A stretch of 7,389 bases of DNA from Flavobacteriaceae bacterium (GTDB lineage Bacteria > Bacteroidota > Bacteroidia > Flavobacteriales > Flavobacteriaceae): the NCBI GenBank assembly GCA_020347545.1, contig CP070731.1:221087-228475 (forward strand). Direction: 5' to 3'. The notes under the pieces are model-generated. The model did no database searches, was not told the DNA's origin, and was given only the letters and a program-made list of their open reading frames with translations. The stretch's first letter is position 1. The number at the start of each line of letters is the position of its first letter. Of this stretch, positions 1 through 5,169 are shown piece by piece. The translations under genes and the position numbers were made by a program.

Positions 1-558
1 GGGGAGATGGCCTACTGGATGCAGTTAAAAGACTATTTTAATCAGGTTCAGGTGCCGTTTCCAATTTTGTTATTGAGAAATTCTGTTCTCTTACTCGATT
101 CAAAATACGAGCGAAAAATGGATGCTTTAGGCATTCAGCTTCATGAGATTTTTTTGAATCAGAATCAATTGATCAAAACAAAAGTCAAGCAGGTCTCGAA
201 TATAAAAATTGACTTTTCTGAAGAGAAAAAAGCCTTGAATCAAATGTTCAGCAACCTTAAAGCCCTATCCGATAAAACAGATAAATCATTTAGCGGTGCG
301 GTGTTGGCCCAGGAAAAAAAGCAATTGAATGGGCTGGAGAAATTGGAGAAACGATTGTTAAAGGCCCAAAAAAGGAAACATTCAGAAATGGTTGATCGAA
401 TCACTGATTTGAAAGAGCAATTATTTCCCAAGTCCAGTCTTCAGGAGCGACAGGCCAATTTTTCTGAGTTTTATGAATTGTACGGGGAGGAACTGATCCC
501 TTTACTGGCAGACAGCCTGGATCCGTTGGCGCTGGAGTTTGATATCTTGAGGTTTTAA
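1..558 (+). CDS. bshC: Bacillithiol biosynthesis cysteine-adding enzyme BshC, C-terminal part (5' end outside window)
   Basis: This is the C-terminal 185 residues of BshC, which adds cysteine to glucosaminyl-malate in the last step of bacillithiol synthesis in the cytoplasm. The frame is open from base 1 (Gly-Glu-Met-Ala-Tyr-Trp), so the ATG at 7 is internal. The visible start matches the family's G-E-x-A-Y-W-x-Q-L-K motif, followed by FPILLLRNS. The middle is rich in Lys, Glu and Leu (about residues 70-145) and looks like the long coiled-coil helices of BshC. The end has the family pattern LQERQxNFxExY, then LIPLLADSLDPLxLEF. Family members are about 530 residues long, so roughly 345 are missing upstream. 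The gene converges on the Nudix gene, and the two stop codons overlap. The assignment rests on recalled family motifs and is strong. Confidence 0.9.
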   Translation, partial: GEMAYWMQLKDYFNQVQVPFPILLLRNSVLLLDSKYERKMDALGIQLHEIFLNQNQLIKTKVKQVSNIKIDFSEEKKALNQMFSNLKALSDKTDKSFSGAVLAQEKKQLNGLEKLEKRLLKAQKRKHSEMVDRITDLKEQLFPKSSLQERQANFSEFYELYGEELIPLLADSLDPLALEFDILRF

Positions 559-989
559 TGAATCAGGCCACAAATTTCAAGCGCCCTTTTGTAAGCCTCC
601 GAGCGATATTCATAATTATAAGCAGTGATTTCCTGTGGTTTGATCCATATCAACCGGTCAAATTCATCATCTTGAGGAACGGTTTCTGCATCAATACGAT
701 GTTTTATTTTTACAATGGATAGTTCTTGTCCCATGTAAATGGGATGGCAATCAGGAGGAAAAGGATAACGGACTTTTTCCTGATAAACTTCCAAAACATG
801 GTCTTCGTGTAACAAGTAATTCAATTCCTCCTTTAGCTCTCTTGCTATTCCCGTGAGAAGATCTTCATTATCCTCAAGTCCACCCTGTGGAAATTTATAA
901 CTTTTATCTCTTGGAGAGTATCCAATCAGAACTTTTGCCTCCTCGTTTATGATTACAGCCATGACAGCTTGTCTGTAAATTTTACTCAT
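555..989 (-). CDS. Nudix hydrolase, RppH-like
   Basis: A 144-residue single-domain Nudix protein. Nudix enzymes hydrolyse nucleoside diphosphates linked to another group. The context KFPQGGLEDNE at residues 32-42 resembles RNA pyrophosphohydrolase (RppH) and dinucleoside polyphosphate hydrolases, so an RNA 5'-end or Np(n)N substrate is plausible but unproven. The Nudix box runs from Gly36 to Tyr58: G-x5-E42-x7-R50-E51-L-x-E54-E55. The metal-binding glutamates 51, 54 and 55 are present. The usual Gly near the end of the box is Asn57. A region rich in Tyr and Pro (about 69-86, YQEKVRYPFPPDCHP) follows, as in RppH-type proteins. The start ATG is at 989 and no Shine-Dalgarno is visible. The gene lies just downstream of a terminator and converges on bshC. 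The family is certain; the substrate is not. Confidence 0.88.
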   Translation of the reverse strand: MSKIYRQAVMAVIINEEAKVLIGYSPRDKSYKFPQGGLEDNEDLLTGIARELKEELNYLLHEDHVLEVYQEKVRYPFPPDCHPIYMGQELSIVKIKHRIDAETVPQDDEFDRLIWIKPQEITAYNYEYRSEAYKRALEICGLIH

Positions 990-1013
990 CTGGGGTCAAA
1001 TTAAGGTATAAAA

Positions 1014-1043
1014 TTAAAAAAAATGACCGGCTAAACCGGTCAT
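1014..1043 (-). terminator. Rho-independent terminator of the 1075-1623 gene
   Basis: A perfect 8-bp inverted repeat (ATGACCGG at 1023-1030, CCGGTCAT at 1036-1043) encloses a 5-base loop. On the minus strand the hairpin is followed by a run of eight T (1016-1023; the last T is also the stem base). It lies about 30 bases past the stop codon of the minus-strand gene at 1075. It also sits only 25 bases upstream of the Nudix start codon, so it separates the two transcripts or attenuates read-through. Confidence 0.85.
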
Positions 1044-1074
1044 CTTAATTAATTATTTATGTTGGAAATAGTTT

Positions 1075-1623
1075 TTACGATACGAATAGAAAAGAAAACA
1101 TCATTGCAAACTTTCCAATTTTGATTTTATCAACATTGAAAAAACGACTTATTCCATGAAGTTTAACTTCCGGTTTTTTGGTATGTTCGGCAACCAGTTC
1201 CGAAACCTCTCCTATTAGTTGATAACAGGCATTTACCAATTTTTCTTCTCTCGGTAAGTAATCATTCTGAGGATAAAGTATAAGTAAAAAATCGTCATTA
1301 CTATCCGGAGATGTAAAACTTTCCTCTAGAGTCAAGGCTGCACTATTCTTCTGAAATTCAGCATAAACCTCTCTGAAGACCGATAATTTACTCTTGTCAA
1401 TTATTGAAAAATCAATAGAATCAAGTAACGCATCAGTTTTCTGACTGAAGGTTAGAGCCTTATCATGATTTCCCAGTAATTCAGAATTGATCGAGTCCTT
1501 TATATTTAGTTTTTCGGAAAGATAGTCCGTCATTGCACTTTCTATAAACAATGCAGACACAAAAAACTCATTTCTCACTTTTACCTCACTTGTCTTCATA
1601 TTCCTTACTTTCTTTAAATACAT
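1075..1623 (-). CDS. Hypothetical protein, possibly a divergent HEPN/MltR-like protein
   Basis: An 182-residue protein that I cannot assign to a named family with confidence. It is mainly charged and apparently helical, with no signal peptide; the last residues (about 170-182) are hydrophobic. Residues 17-93 recall small Bacteroidota proteins of MltR/HEPN type: RNEFF, then an ELLG segment (48-51), LTFSQKTDALLDSI (57-70), and FREVYAEFQKN (83-93). In the relatives I recall, that last segment reads like IRNxFxHN, but here the Arg-Asn and His are replaced. This is inference from memory. A second possible start is Met9 (ATG at 1599), preceded by an AAGGA-like stretch, while the ATG at 1623 lies inside inverted repeats; the shorter form of 174 residues is possible. 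The gene has its own terminator and a long 5' leader, so it is probably transcribed alone. Confidence 0.7.
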   Translation of the reverse strand: MYLKKVRNMKTSEVKVRNEFFVSALFIESAMTDYLSEKLNIKDSINSELLGNHDKALTFSQKTDALLDSIDFSIIDKSKLSVFREVYAEFQKNSAALTLEESFTSPDSNDDFLLILYPQNDYLPREEKLVNACYQLIGEVSELVAEHTKKPEVKLHGISRFFNVDKIKIGKFAMMFSFLFVS

Positions 1624-1688
1624 TGTTGACTGAACAAGAGTTCAATCATTATTATTTAACGCTAACTGAGGGGAGTTATTATAAGGGG

Positions 1689-1737
1689 AAGATCAAAAAC
1701 TTTGCCATGAGCTCCGCTTTAATCTTAAAACAAAGTT
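1689..1737 (-). other. Paired inverted repeats in the 5' leader of the 1075-1623 gene
   Basis: Two interleaved inverted repeats occur in the 249-base gap between the hypothetical gene and L31. In minus-strand RNA the order is AACUUUG (1731-1737), AAGAUUAAA (1718-1726), CAAAGUU (1698-1704), UUUGAUCUU (1689-1697). The first pairs perfectly with the third (7 bp); the second pairs with the fourth (9 bp including one G-U). They could form alternative hairpins or a pseudoknot-like fold. No gene is visible in the gap. The region is AT-rich, so a chance match is possible. Confidence 0.35.
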
Positions 1738-1770
1738 AAAAATAAAACCAACTTTTCCTAATAATGTGCA

Positions 1771-1778
1771 CAAATATA
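1771..1778 (-). promoter_or_regulatory. Candidate -7 promoter box for the 1075-1623 gene
   Basis: On the minus strand the sequence TATATTTG is an exact match to the Bacteroidota -7 box TAnnTTTG. No good TTTG element lies 17-23 bases upstream; the nearest is a T-rich stretch. If it is used, the mRNA would have a leader of about 140-165 bases containing the inverted repeats at 1689-1737. Confidence 0.35.
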
Positions 1779-1819
1779 CCCGGAATTGTTGATAAAAACC
1801 ACCAGAAACCATGACATAA

Positions 1820-1852
1820 AAAAAGGCCCTTTTGATGTAAAAGGGCCTTTTT
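1820..1852 (-). terminator. Strong terminator of the L31 gene (symmetric, could act both ways)
   Basis: A perfect 14-bp inverted repeat (1820-1833 with 1839-1852) encloses a 5-base loop. The stem is AAAA-GGGCC-TTTTT, so it ends in a T tract on either strand. It starts 20 bases past the stop codon of the L31 gene on the minus strand, as expected for an intrinsic terminator. It also shields the hypothetical gene from L31 read-through. Confidence 0.92.
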
Positions 1853-1872
1853 AGCATTTATGACGTAAATTC

Positions 1873-2124
1873 TTATTTCTTGAATTTAGCGTATTTAGAT
1901 TTGAATTTATCAATTCTACCTGCAGAATCGACCAATTTCATTTTACCAGTGTAATATGGATGTGAGGTACGTGAGATCTCCAATTTGATCAACGGGTATT
2001 CAACTCCATCTACATCGATAGTTTCTTTTGAATTGGCAGTTGATTTAGTTAAAAAAACATCTCCGTTAGACATGTCTTTAAATGCTACCATTCTATAATT
2101 TTCCGGATGTATTCCTTTTCTCAT
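1873..2124 (-). CDS. rpmE2: 50S ribosomal protein L31, type B
   Basis: An 83-residue large-subunit ribosomal protein, full length for the type B form. It starts MRKGIHPENYR and contains VAFKDMSNGDVFLTKST, then LEISRTSHPYYTGK and the basic tail KFKSKYAKFKK, all typical of Bacteroidota L31. There are no cysteines, so this is the zinc-independent form that lacks the CxxC pair of type A L31. The ATG at 2124 has only an A-rich region upstream and no Shine-Dalgarno sequence. A matching promoter (2198-2227), a structured leader (2154-2188) and a strong terminator (1820-1852) make it a single-gene transcription unit. Assignment is near certain. Confidence 0.97.
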   Translation of the reverse strand: MRKGIHPENYRMVAFKDMSNGDVFLTKSTANSKETIDVDGVEYPLIKLEISRTSHPYYTGKMKLVDSAGRIDKFKSKYAKFKK

Positions 2125-2153
2125 CGTTAACTCATTTAAATTTTATACTTTCG

Positions 2154-2188
2154 CTTCTCTTAAAAAGAAGATTCAGCACCTGCCGAAT
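2154..2188 (-). promoter_or_regulatory. Two adjacent hairpins in the L31 mRNA leader
   Basis: In minus-strand RNA, AUUCGGC-AGGU-GCUGAAU (2188 down to 2171) forms a 7-bp stem with one G-U pair and a tetraloop. Immediately after it, CUUCU and AGAAG (2170-2154) form a 5-bp stem with a 7-base loop. They lie at the predicted 5' end of the L31 transcript, about 30 bases before the start codon. Ribosomal protein leaders often bind their own protein product; whether this one does is inference. Confidence 0.4.
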
Positions 2189-2218
2189 TTGAGAGTGCAA
2201 ATTTAAATATTATTTTTA
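2188..2218 (+). promoter_or_regulatory. Candidate promoter for the cyclotransferase-lipoprotein pair
   Basis: TTTG at 2188-2191 is followed after 19 bases by TATTTTTA at 2211-2218, a 7 of 8 match to TAnnTTTG. Transcription would begin near 2225, leaving a leader of about 40 bases. It overlaps the minus-strand L31 promoter, so the two would compete for RNA polymerase. The region is AT-rich, so this is tentative. Confidence 0.3.
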
Positions 2219-2227
2219 AATCTCAAA
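2198..2227 (-). promoter_or_regulatory. Promoter of the L31 gene
   Basis: On the minus strand, TTTG (2224-2227) and TAAATTTG (2198-2205) are separated by 18 bases. Both elements and the spacing match the Bacteroidota housekeeping promoter, TTTG then TAnnTTTG. Transcription would start near 2190, giving a leader of about 65 bases that begins at the first leader hairpin. Confidence 0.65.
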
Positions 2228-2263
2228 CAATATTTTAGTTATTTTCAGTAAAAAAATAATGAT

Positions 2264-3280
2264 ATGAGTAAAATTGCTTCGATTATTGTCCTGGTATCAC
2301 TAATTATTCTCACAGGATGCGGCAATAAGTATCAATTGAAGTTGGATTCACCCAAGACAATTAAGATAAACAAGGCTTTAAAAATCAGTGTCAAGGAAAA
2401 AGGAGGTAATCCCATTGACTCTGTCAGGTATTTCATTAATGGAAAGTTGATTGACAATAATGAGTCATTTGATATCAGCGGGTATAAATTGGGTAAACAG
2501 GCTCTTTCAGCAGAGGTTTACTTTGAGGGAAAACAAAGAAAACTGAATAATACGATCTTTTTCCTGAACGATACCCCTCCTGAGGTTTATACATATGAGG
2601 TAATTCAAGACTTTCCTCATGATGATCAGGCATTTACACAGGGATTTGTTTACCACAATGGCTATTTTTACGAAAGCACGGGTCAACATGGCCGTTCTTC
2701 TTTGAGGAAAGTTGAAATTGAAACGGGTAAGGTTTTGAAAAAAATAGATCTGGACAGGCAGTATTTTGGAGAGGGCATGACCGTTAAGGATGGCAAGATT
2801 TATCAGCTGACATGGAGAAAAAAGATCGGATTCATTTATGATCTGGAATCTTTTGAGCTTGAAAAAACGTTTGAATATGGAACGAGTAGAGAGGGCTGGG
2901 GCCTCACTCATAACGGTGAAATGCTCATTAAAACAGATGGCTCAGAGCGAATGTGGTTTCTCGATCCTGTAAGTTTTAGAGAAGTTTCATATATAGAAAC
3001 CTATACAGATAAAAGGAAAGCGGAAAAATTAAACGAACTTGAGTTTGTAAATGGAAAAATCTATGCGAATATTTGGCAACAAAATTCTATTTTGATCGTA
3101 AACCCTCAAAACGGTGCCATAGAGGGTATTGTCAGTTTGAAAGGTTTGCAGGCAAAAGCAGGACAGCAAGGTGAGGATAACGTTTTAAATGGTATCGCCT
3201 ATGATAAAGAAAATGATCGGTTATTCGTTACCGGAAAGAACTGGAATAAAGTATTTGAAATTAAAATAAAAGAGAAATAA
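2264..3280 (+). CDS. Glutaminyl-peptide cyclotransferase, lipoprotein (plant-type fold)
   Basis: A 338-residue enzyme that cyclises N-terminal glutamine to pyroglutamate. It belongs to the beta-propeller family of the papaya enzyme, not the zinc-dependent animal type. The N terminus is a lipoprotein signal with lipobox LTGC (Cys19), so it is anchored in the envelope; no acidic cluster follows the Cys, which favours a periplasmic-facing location. Residues about 25-105 form an extra beta-rich, probably Ig-like N-terminal domain. The propeller follows with family motifs FTQGF (124-128), ESTG (137-140), GEGM (169-172), QLTW (181-184), EGWGL (210-214), TDGS (224-227), LNELE (256-260), LNGIA (308-312) and VTGKNW (322-327). 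In Bacteroidota, many signal peptidase I substrates begin with Gln and are capped by this enzyme. It is followed after 4 bases by a second lipoprotein gene, implying an operon. Confidence 0.92.
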   Translation: MSKIASIIVLVSLIILTGCGNKYQLKLDSPKTIKINKALKISVKEKGGNPIDSVRYFINGKLIDNNESFDISGYKLGKQALSAEVYFEGKQRKLNNTIFFLNDTPPEVYTYEVIQDFPHDDQAFTQGFVYHNGYFYESTGQHGRSSLRKVEIETGKVLKKIDLDRQYFGEGMTVKDGKIYQLTWRKKIGFIYDLESFELEKTFEYGTSREGWGLTHNGEMLIKTDGSERMWFLDPVSFREVSYIETYTDKRKAEKLNELEFVNGKIYANIWQQNSILIVNPQNGAIEGIVSLKGLQAKAGQQGEDNVLNGIAYDKENDRLFVTGKNWNKVFEIKIKEK

Positions 3281-3284
3281 TTTT

Positions 3285-4808
3285 ATGTGGCGTATTCTTG
3301 TCCTTGTTTTTGGGGTAATTATTGGTTTTCAGGCATGTGCTGAGGATGTTTTTGAGGCAGAGCCAACCACAGGTGAACTTGTTTTCTCGAAAGACACGGT
3401 TTATCTCGATACGGTTTTTTCCAATATAAGTTCAAGTACCAGAACTTTTAAGGTTTATAACAGAAGCAACAATTTTCTAAGTATACCTACTGTAAAACTG
3501 GCTAATGGCCCTGATTCTTTTTACAGGCTGAATGTCAATGGTCAGTCCGGGAAGAGTTTTGAGAACATTGAGATACTTCCCAAAGACAGTATATATGTTT
3601 TTGTCGAGGCAACTATTGATTTTAGTAGGGTAAGCGATCCTTTATATGAGGATGAGGTTATTTTTGATCAGGGAGAGATTGTTCAGGAGGTTCAATTGGT
3701 TACCTTGGTGCAGGATGCGCATTTCTTGTATCCGAAAAGAGATGAGAACGGGATAAAAGAAACCATAGTTTGGGGTATTGACGGCAATGGCGAAGAAATA
3801 AGGGTAGAAGGGTTCTATTTGGAAGAAGATGCTTTATGGGGTAATGACAAGCCCTATGTTATCTATGGATATGCGGGAGTTAATATTGGGAATTCCTTAA
3901 AAATAGAAAAGGGAGCACAAATTCATTTTCATCATAACTCGGGTCTTTTGATCGAGAAAAATGCGTCCTTAAAAATTGAAGGGACCCTGGACGACAAAGT
4001 GGTTATTCAAGGAGACAGATTAGAACCTTTTTATGAAAATGTGGCCGGACAATGGGGGACAATTTGGTTAAAGGCAGGTAGTAGGAATAATAGAATTAAT
4101 CATGCTTTGATCAAGAATAATATCATAGGAATTTTAATGGATTCTATTGGAAGCAATTCAGAACCCACTTTGCGAATTGATAATACAGAAATTTACAACA
4201 CGGCAAATTTTGGATTGTTGGGAAGAGCAACAAACATCAGTGGTTCCAATTTGGTTATCGGCAATAACGGACAATCCTCACTTGCCTGCACCGCGGGAGG
4301 AACTTACAATTTTAAACATTCTACTTTTGGGAATTTTTGGTCTGATGGTATTCGCGAACTACCAGCCGTTCTGGTAAATAATTTTCAACAATCAGTCTCA
4401 GATGGCGGATCCGGTGTGACCATTGCAAATGATCTTCTCTCGGCAAATTTTACCAATTGCATAATTGAAGGAAATCAGAATATTGAATTTATTCTTCAGA
4501 AAGATGACAGGGCGGCCTTCAATTTTAAGTTTAAAAATAATTTGCTGCGCTTTAATGATAATGGGAATTCATCTGGGGATCCTCTTTATGATTTTGACGA
4601 CACCTCTATTTATGAGGACAATATTTTTAACGGTGAAGCAGATTTTAAAAACATAGATAAAAATCAACTCATGATAGGTGAGAATTCCGATTGCATTGAG
4701 CAGGCAGACCTTCAGGCGGCTCAGAACGTCCCTTTTGATCTAATGGGAATCAATCGGACGGAATCTCCTGATATAGGAGCGTATCAGCATATGATCTTTG
4801 AACCCTGA
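3285..4808 (+). CDS. Lipoprotein with Ig-like and right-handed beta-helix domains, function unknown
   Basis: A 507-residue envelope protein. The signal peptide ends FQAC (Cys18), an acceptable though not ideal lipobox. Acidic residues follow at once (AEDVFEAE), resembling the export signal of surface-exposed lipoproteins in this phylum. Residues about 32-145 look like a beta-sandwich (DTVYLDTVFSNISSSTRTFKVYN begins it at 37). Residues about 192-465 look like a right-handed parallel beta-helix: short Asn-rich strands with turns such as IEKGAQIHFH, LLIEKNASLKIEG and NNxI repeats. The C terminus ends in PDIGAYQ (495-501), the closing motif common in bacterial beta-helix proteins. Such folds often bind or cleave polysaccharides, but I see no recognisable catalytic motif. 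It starts 4 bases after the cyclotransferase stop, so it is probably cotranscribed. No terminator is visible after its stop. Confidence 0.85.
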   Translation: MWRILVLVFGVIIGFQACAEDVFEAEPTTGELVFSKDTVYLDTVFSNISSSTRTFKVYNRSNNFLSIPTVKLANGPDSFYRLNVNGQSGKSFENIEILPKDSIYVFVEATIDFSRVSDPLYEDEVIFDQGEIVQEVQLVTLVQDAHFLYPKRDENGIKETIVWGIDGNGEEIRVEGFYLEEDALWGNDKPYVIYGYAGVNIGNSLKIEKGAQIHFHHNSGLLIEKNASLKIEGTLDDKVVIQGDRLEPFYENVAGQWGTIWLKAGSRNNRINHALIKNNIIGILMDSIGSNSEPTLRIDNTEIYNTANFGLLGRATNISGSNLVIGNNGQSSLACTAGGTYNFKHSTFGNFWSDGIRELPAVLVNNFQQSVSDGGSGVTIANDLLSANFTNCIIEGNQNIEFILQKDDRAAFNFKFKNNLLRFNDNGNSSGDPLYDFDDTSIYEDNIFNGEADFKNIDKNQLMIGENSDCIEQADLQAAQNVPFDLMGINRTESPDIGAYQHMIFEP

Positions 4809-4829
4809 TTTGATTCTTTATTTTTTGTA

Positions 4830-5118
4830 GACCACTTTTTTGTAGGCAAGCTAAAGGTGCTTTGAATTTTTGGGCCTATTTCCAAAGCCTTTGGAACGAT
4901 GATCTTCGGATAATAACCTTTGTCGTAGCTTTCTTTCCTACTTCTTTTCCGGCTGTTATTGCGGGAACACAGTGCACGTTGTGTTCTTTCATTAGTTCCA
5001 TGGTTTCCTCGCTCATCAAAGTCCCGGGCACAATCAATTTTCATCAGTGCAAATAAGTAGATTGACCGAAGCAAATAAAAGAGGTAAGTAGAAAAAAGAT
5101 AATGCTTAAAAATTTCAT
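4830..5118 (-). pseudogene. Remnant of a secreted metal-dependent amidohydrolase (imidazolonepropionase-like)
   Basis: This apparent intergenic stretch holds a broken gene read on the minus strand. From ATG at 5118, 24 codons encode a complete signal peptide ending ICFG and then QSTYLH, matching the start of flavobacterial secreted amidohydrolases (QxTYLHCGKLID). Two consecutive TGA codons follow (5041-5046) where Cys-Gly is expected. The same frame then continues KLI and jumps to PGTLMSEETMELMKEHNV and VPAITAGKEVGKKA (about 5028-4927), which in relatives lies some 230 residues further on, after IEHG. A first frameshift near 4919-4927 leads to GYYPKIIVPKALEIGPKIQSTFS (4918-4850); a second near 4846-4850 leads to LAYKK (4850-4836). 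The 3' end, including the FGTDAG motif, is gone. The parent protein was probably a TIM-barrel peptidase or amidohydrolase of about 430 residues. It is not functional as it stands. Identification relies on recalled family sequence. Confidence 0.8.
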
Positions 5119-5125
5119 ATTTTTG
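5118..5125 (+). promoter_or_regulatory. Candidate -7 promoter box for the dehydrogenase-SprT-manC cluster
   Basis: TATTTTTG is an exact match to TAnnTTTG and lies 44 bases before the ATG at 5170. No TTG element is seen 17-23 bases upstream, so the promoter is incomplete by consensus. It overlaps the dead start codon of the amidohydrolase remnant on the other strand. Confidence 0.35.
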
Positions 5126-5169
5126 ACCGTTTAGTTGGGATAAATATTAAAAGCTTAATTGGATTAAGA

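Noticed and set aside
7..9. ATG at the left edge as the start of a 183-residue protein
   Set aside because: The frame is open to base 1 and the residues around it match an internal part of BshC, so this Met is internal.
1551..1739. Plus-strand 62-codon ORF
   Set aside because: It overlaps the minus-strand hypothetical gene and its leader, has no recognisable sequence, and has no promoter or ribosome binding site of its own.
2507..2911. Minus-strand 134-codon ORF
   Set aside because: It lies wholly inside the well supported cyclotransferase gene and shows no family features.
4147..4656. Two plus-strand ORFs (4147-4377 and 4465-4656) inside the beta-helix gene
   Set aside because: Both are out-of-frame shadows of the lipoprotein coding sequence.
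4882..4894. Palindrome CCAAAGCCTTTGG as a terminator for the beta-helix lipoprotein gene
   Set aside because: The single-base loop is too small, no T tract follows, and the sequence is explained as codons of the amidohydrolase remnant.
4862..5056. Plus-strand 64-codon ORF in the gap
   Set aside because: It is the reverse complement of the pseudogene and has no recognisable protein features.
4784..5074. Minus-strand 96-codon ORF as an independent gene
   Set aside because: Only its middle (about 4850-4918) makes sense, as one frame of the decayed amidohydrolase; the rest is out-of-frame sequence.
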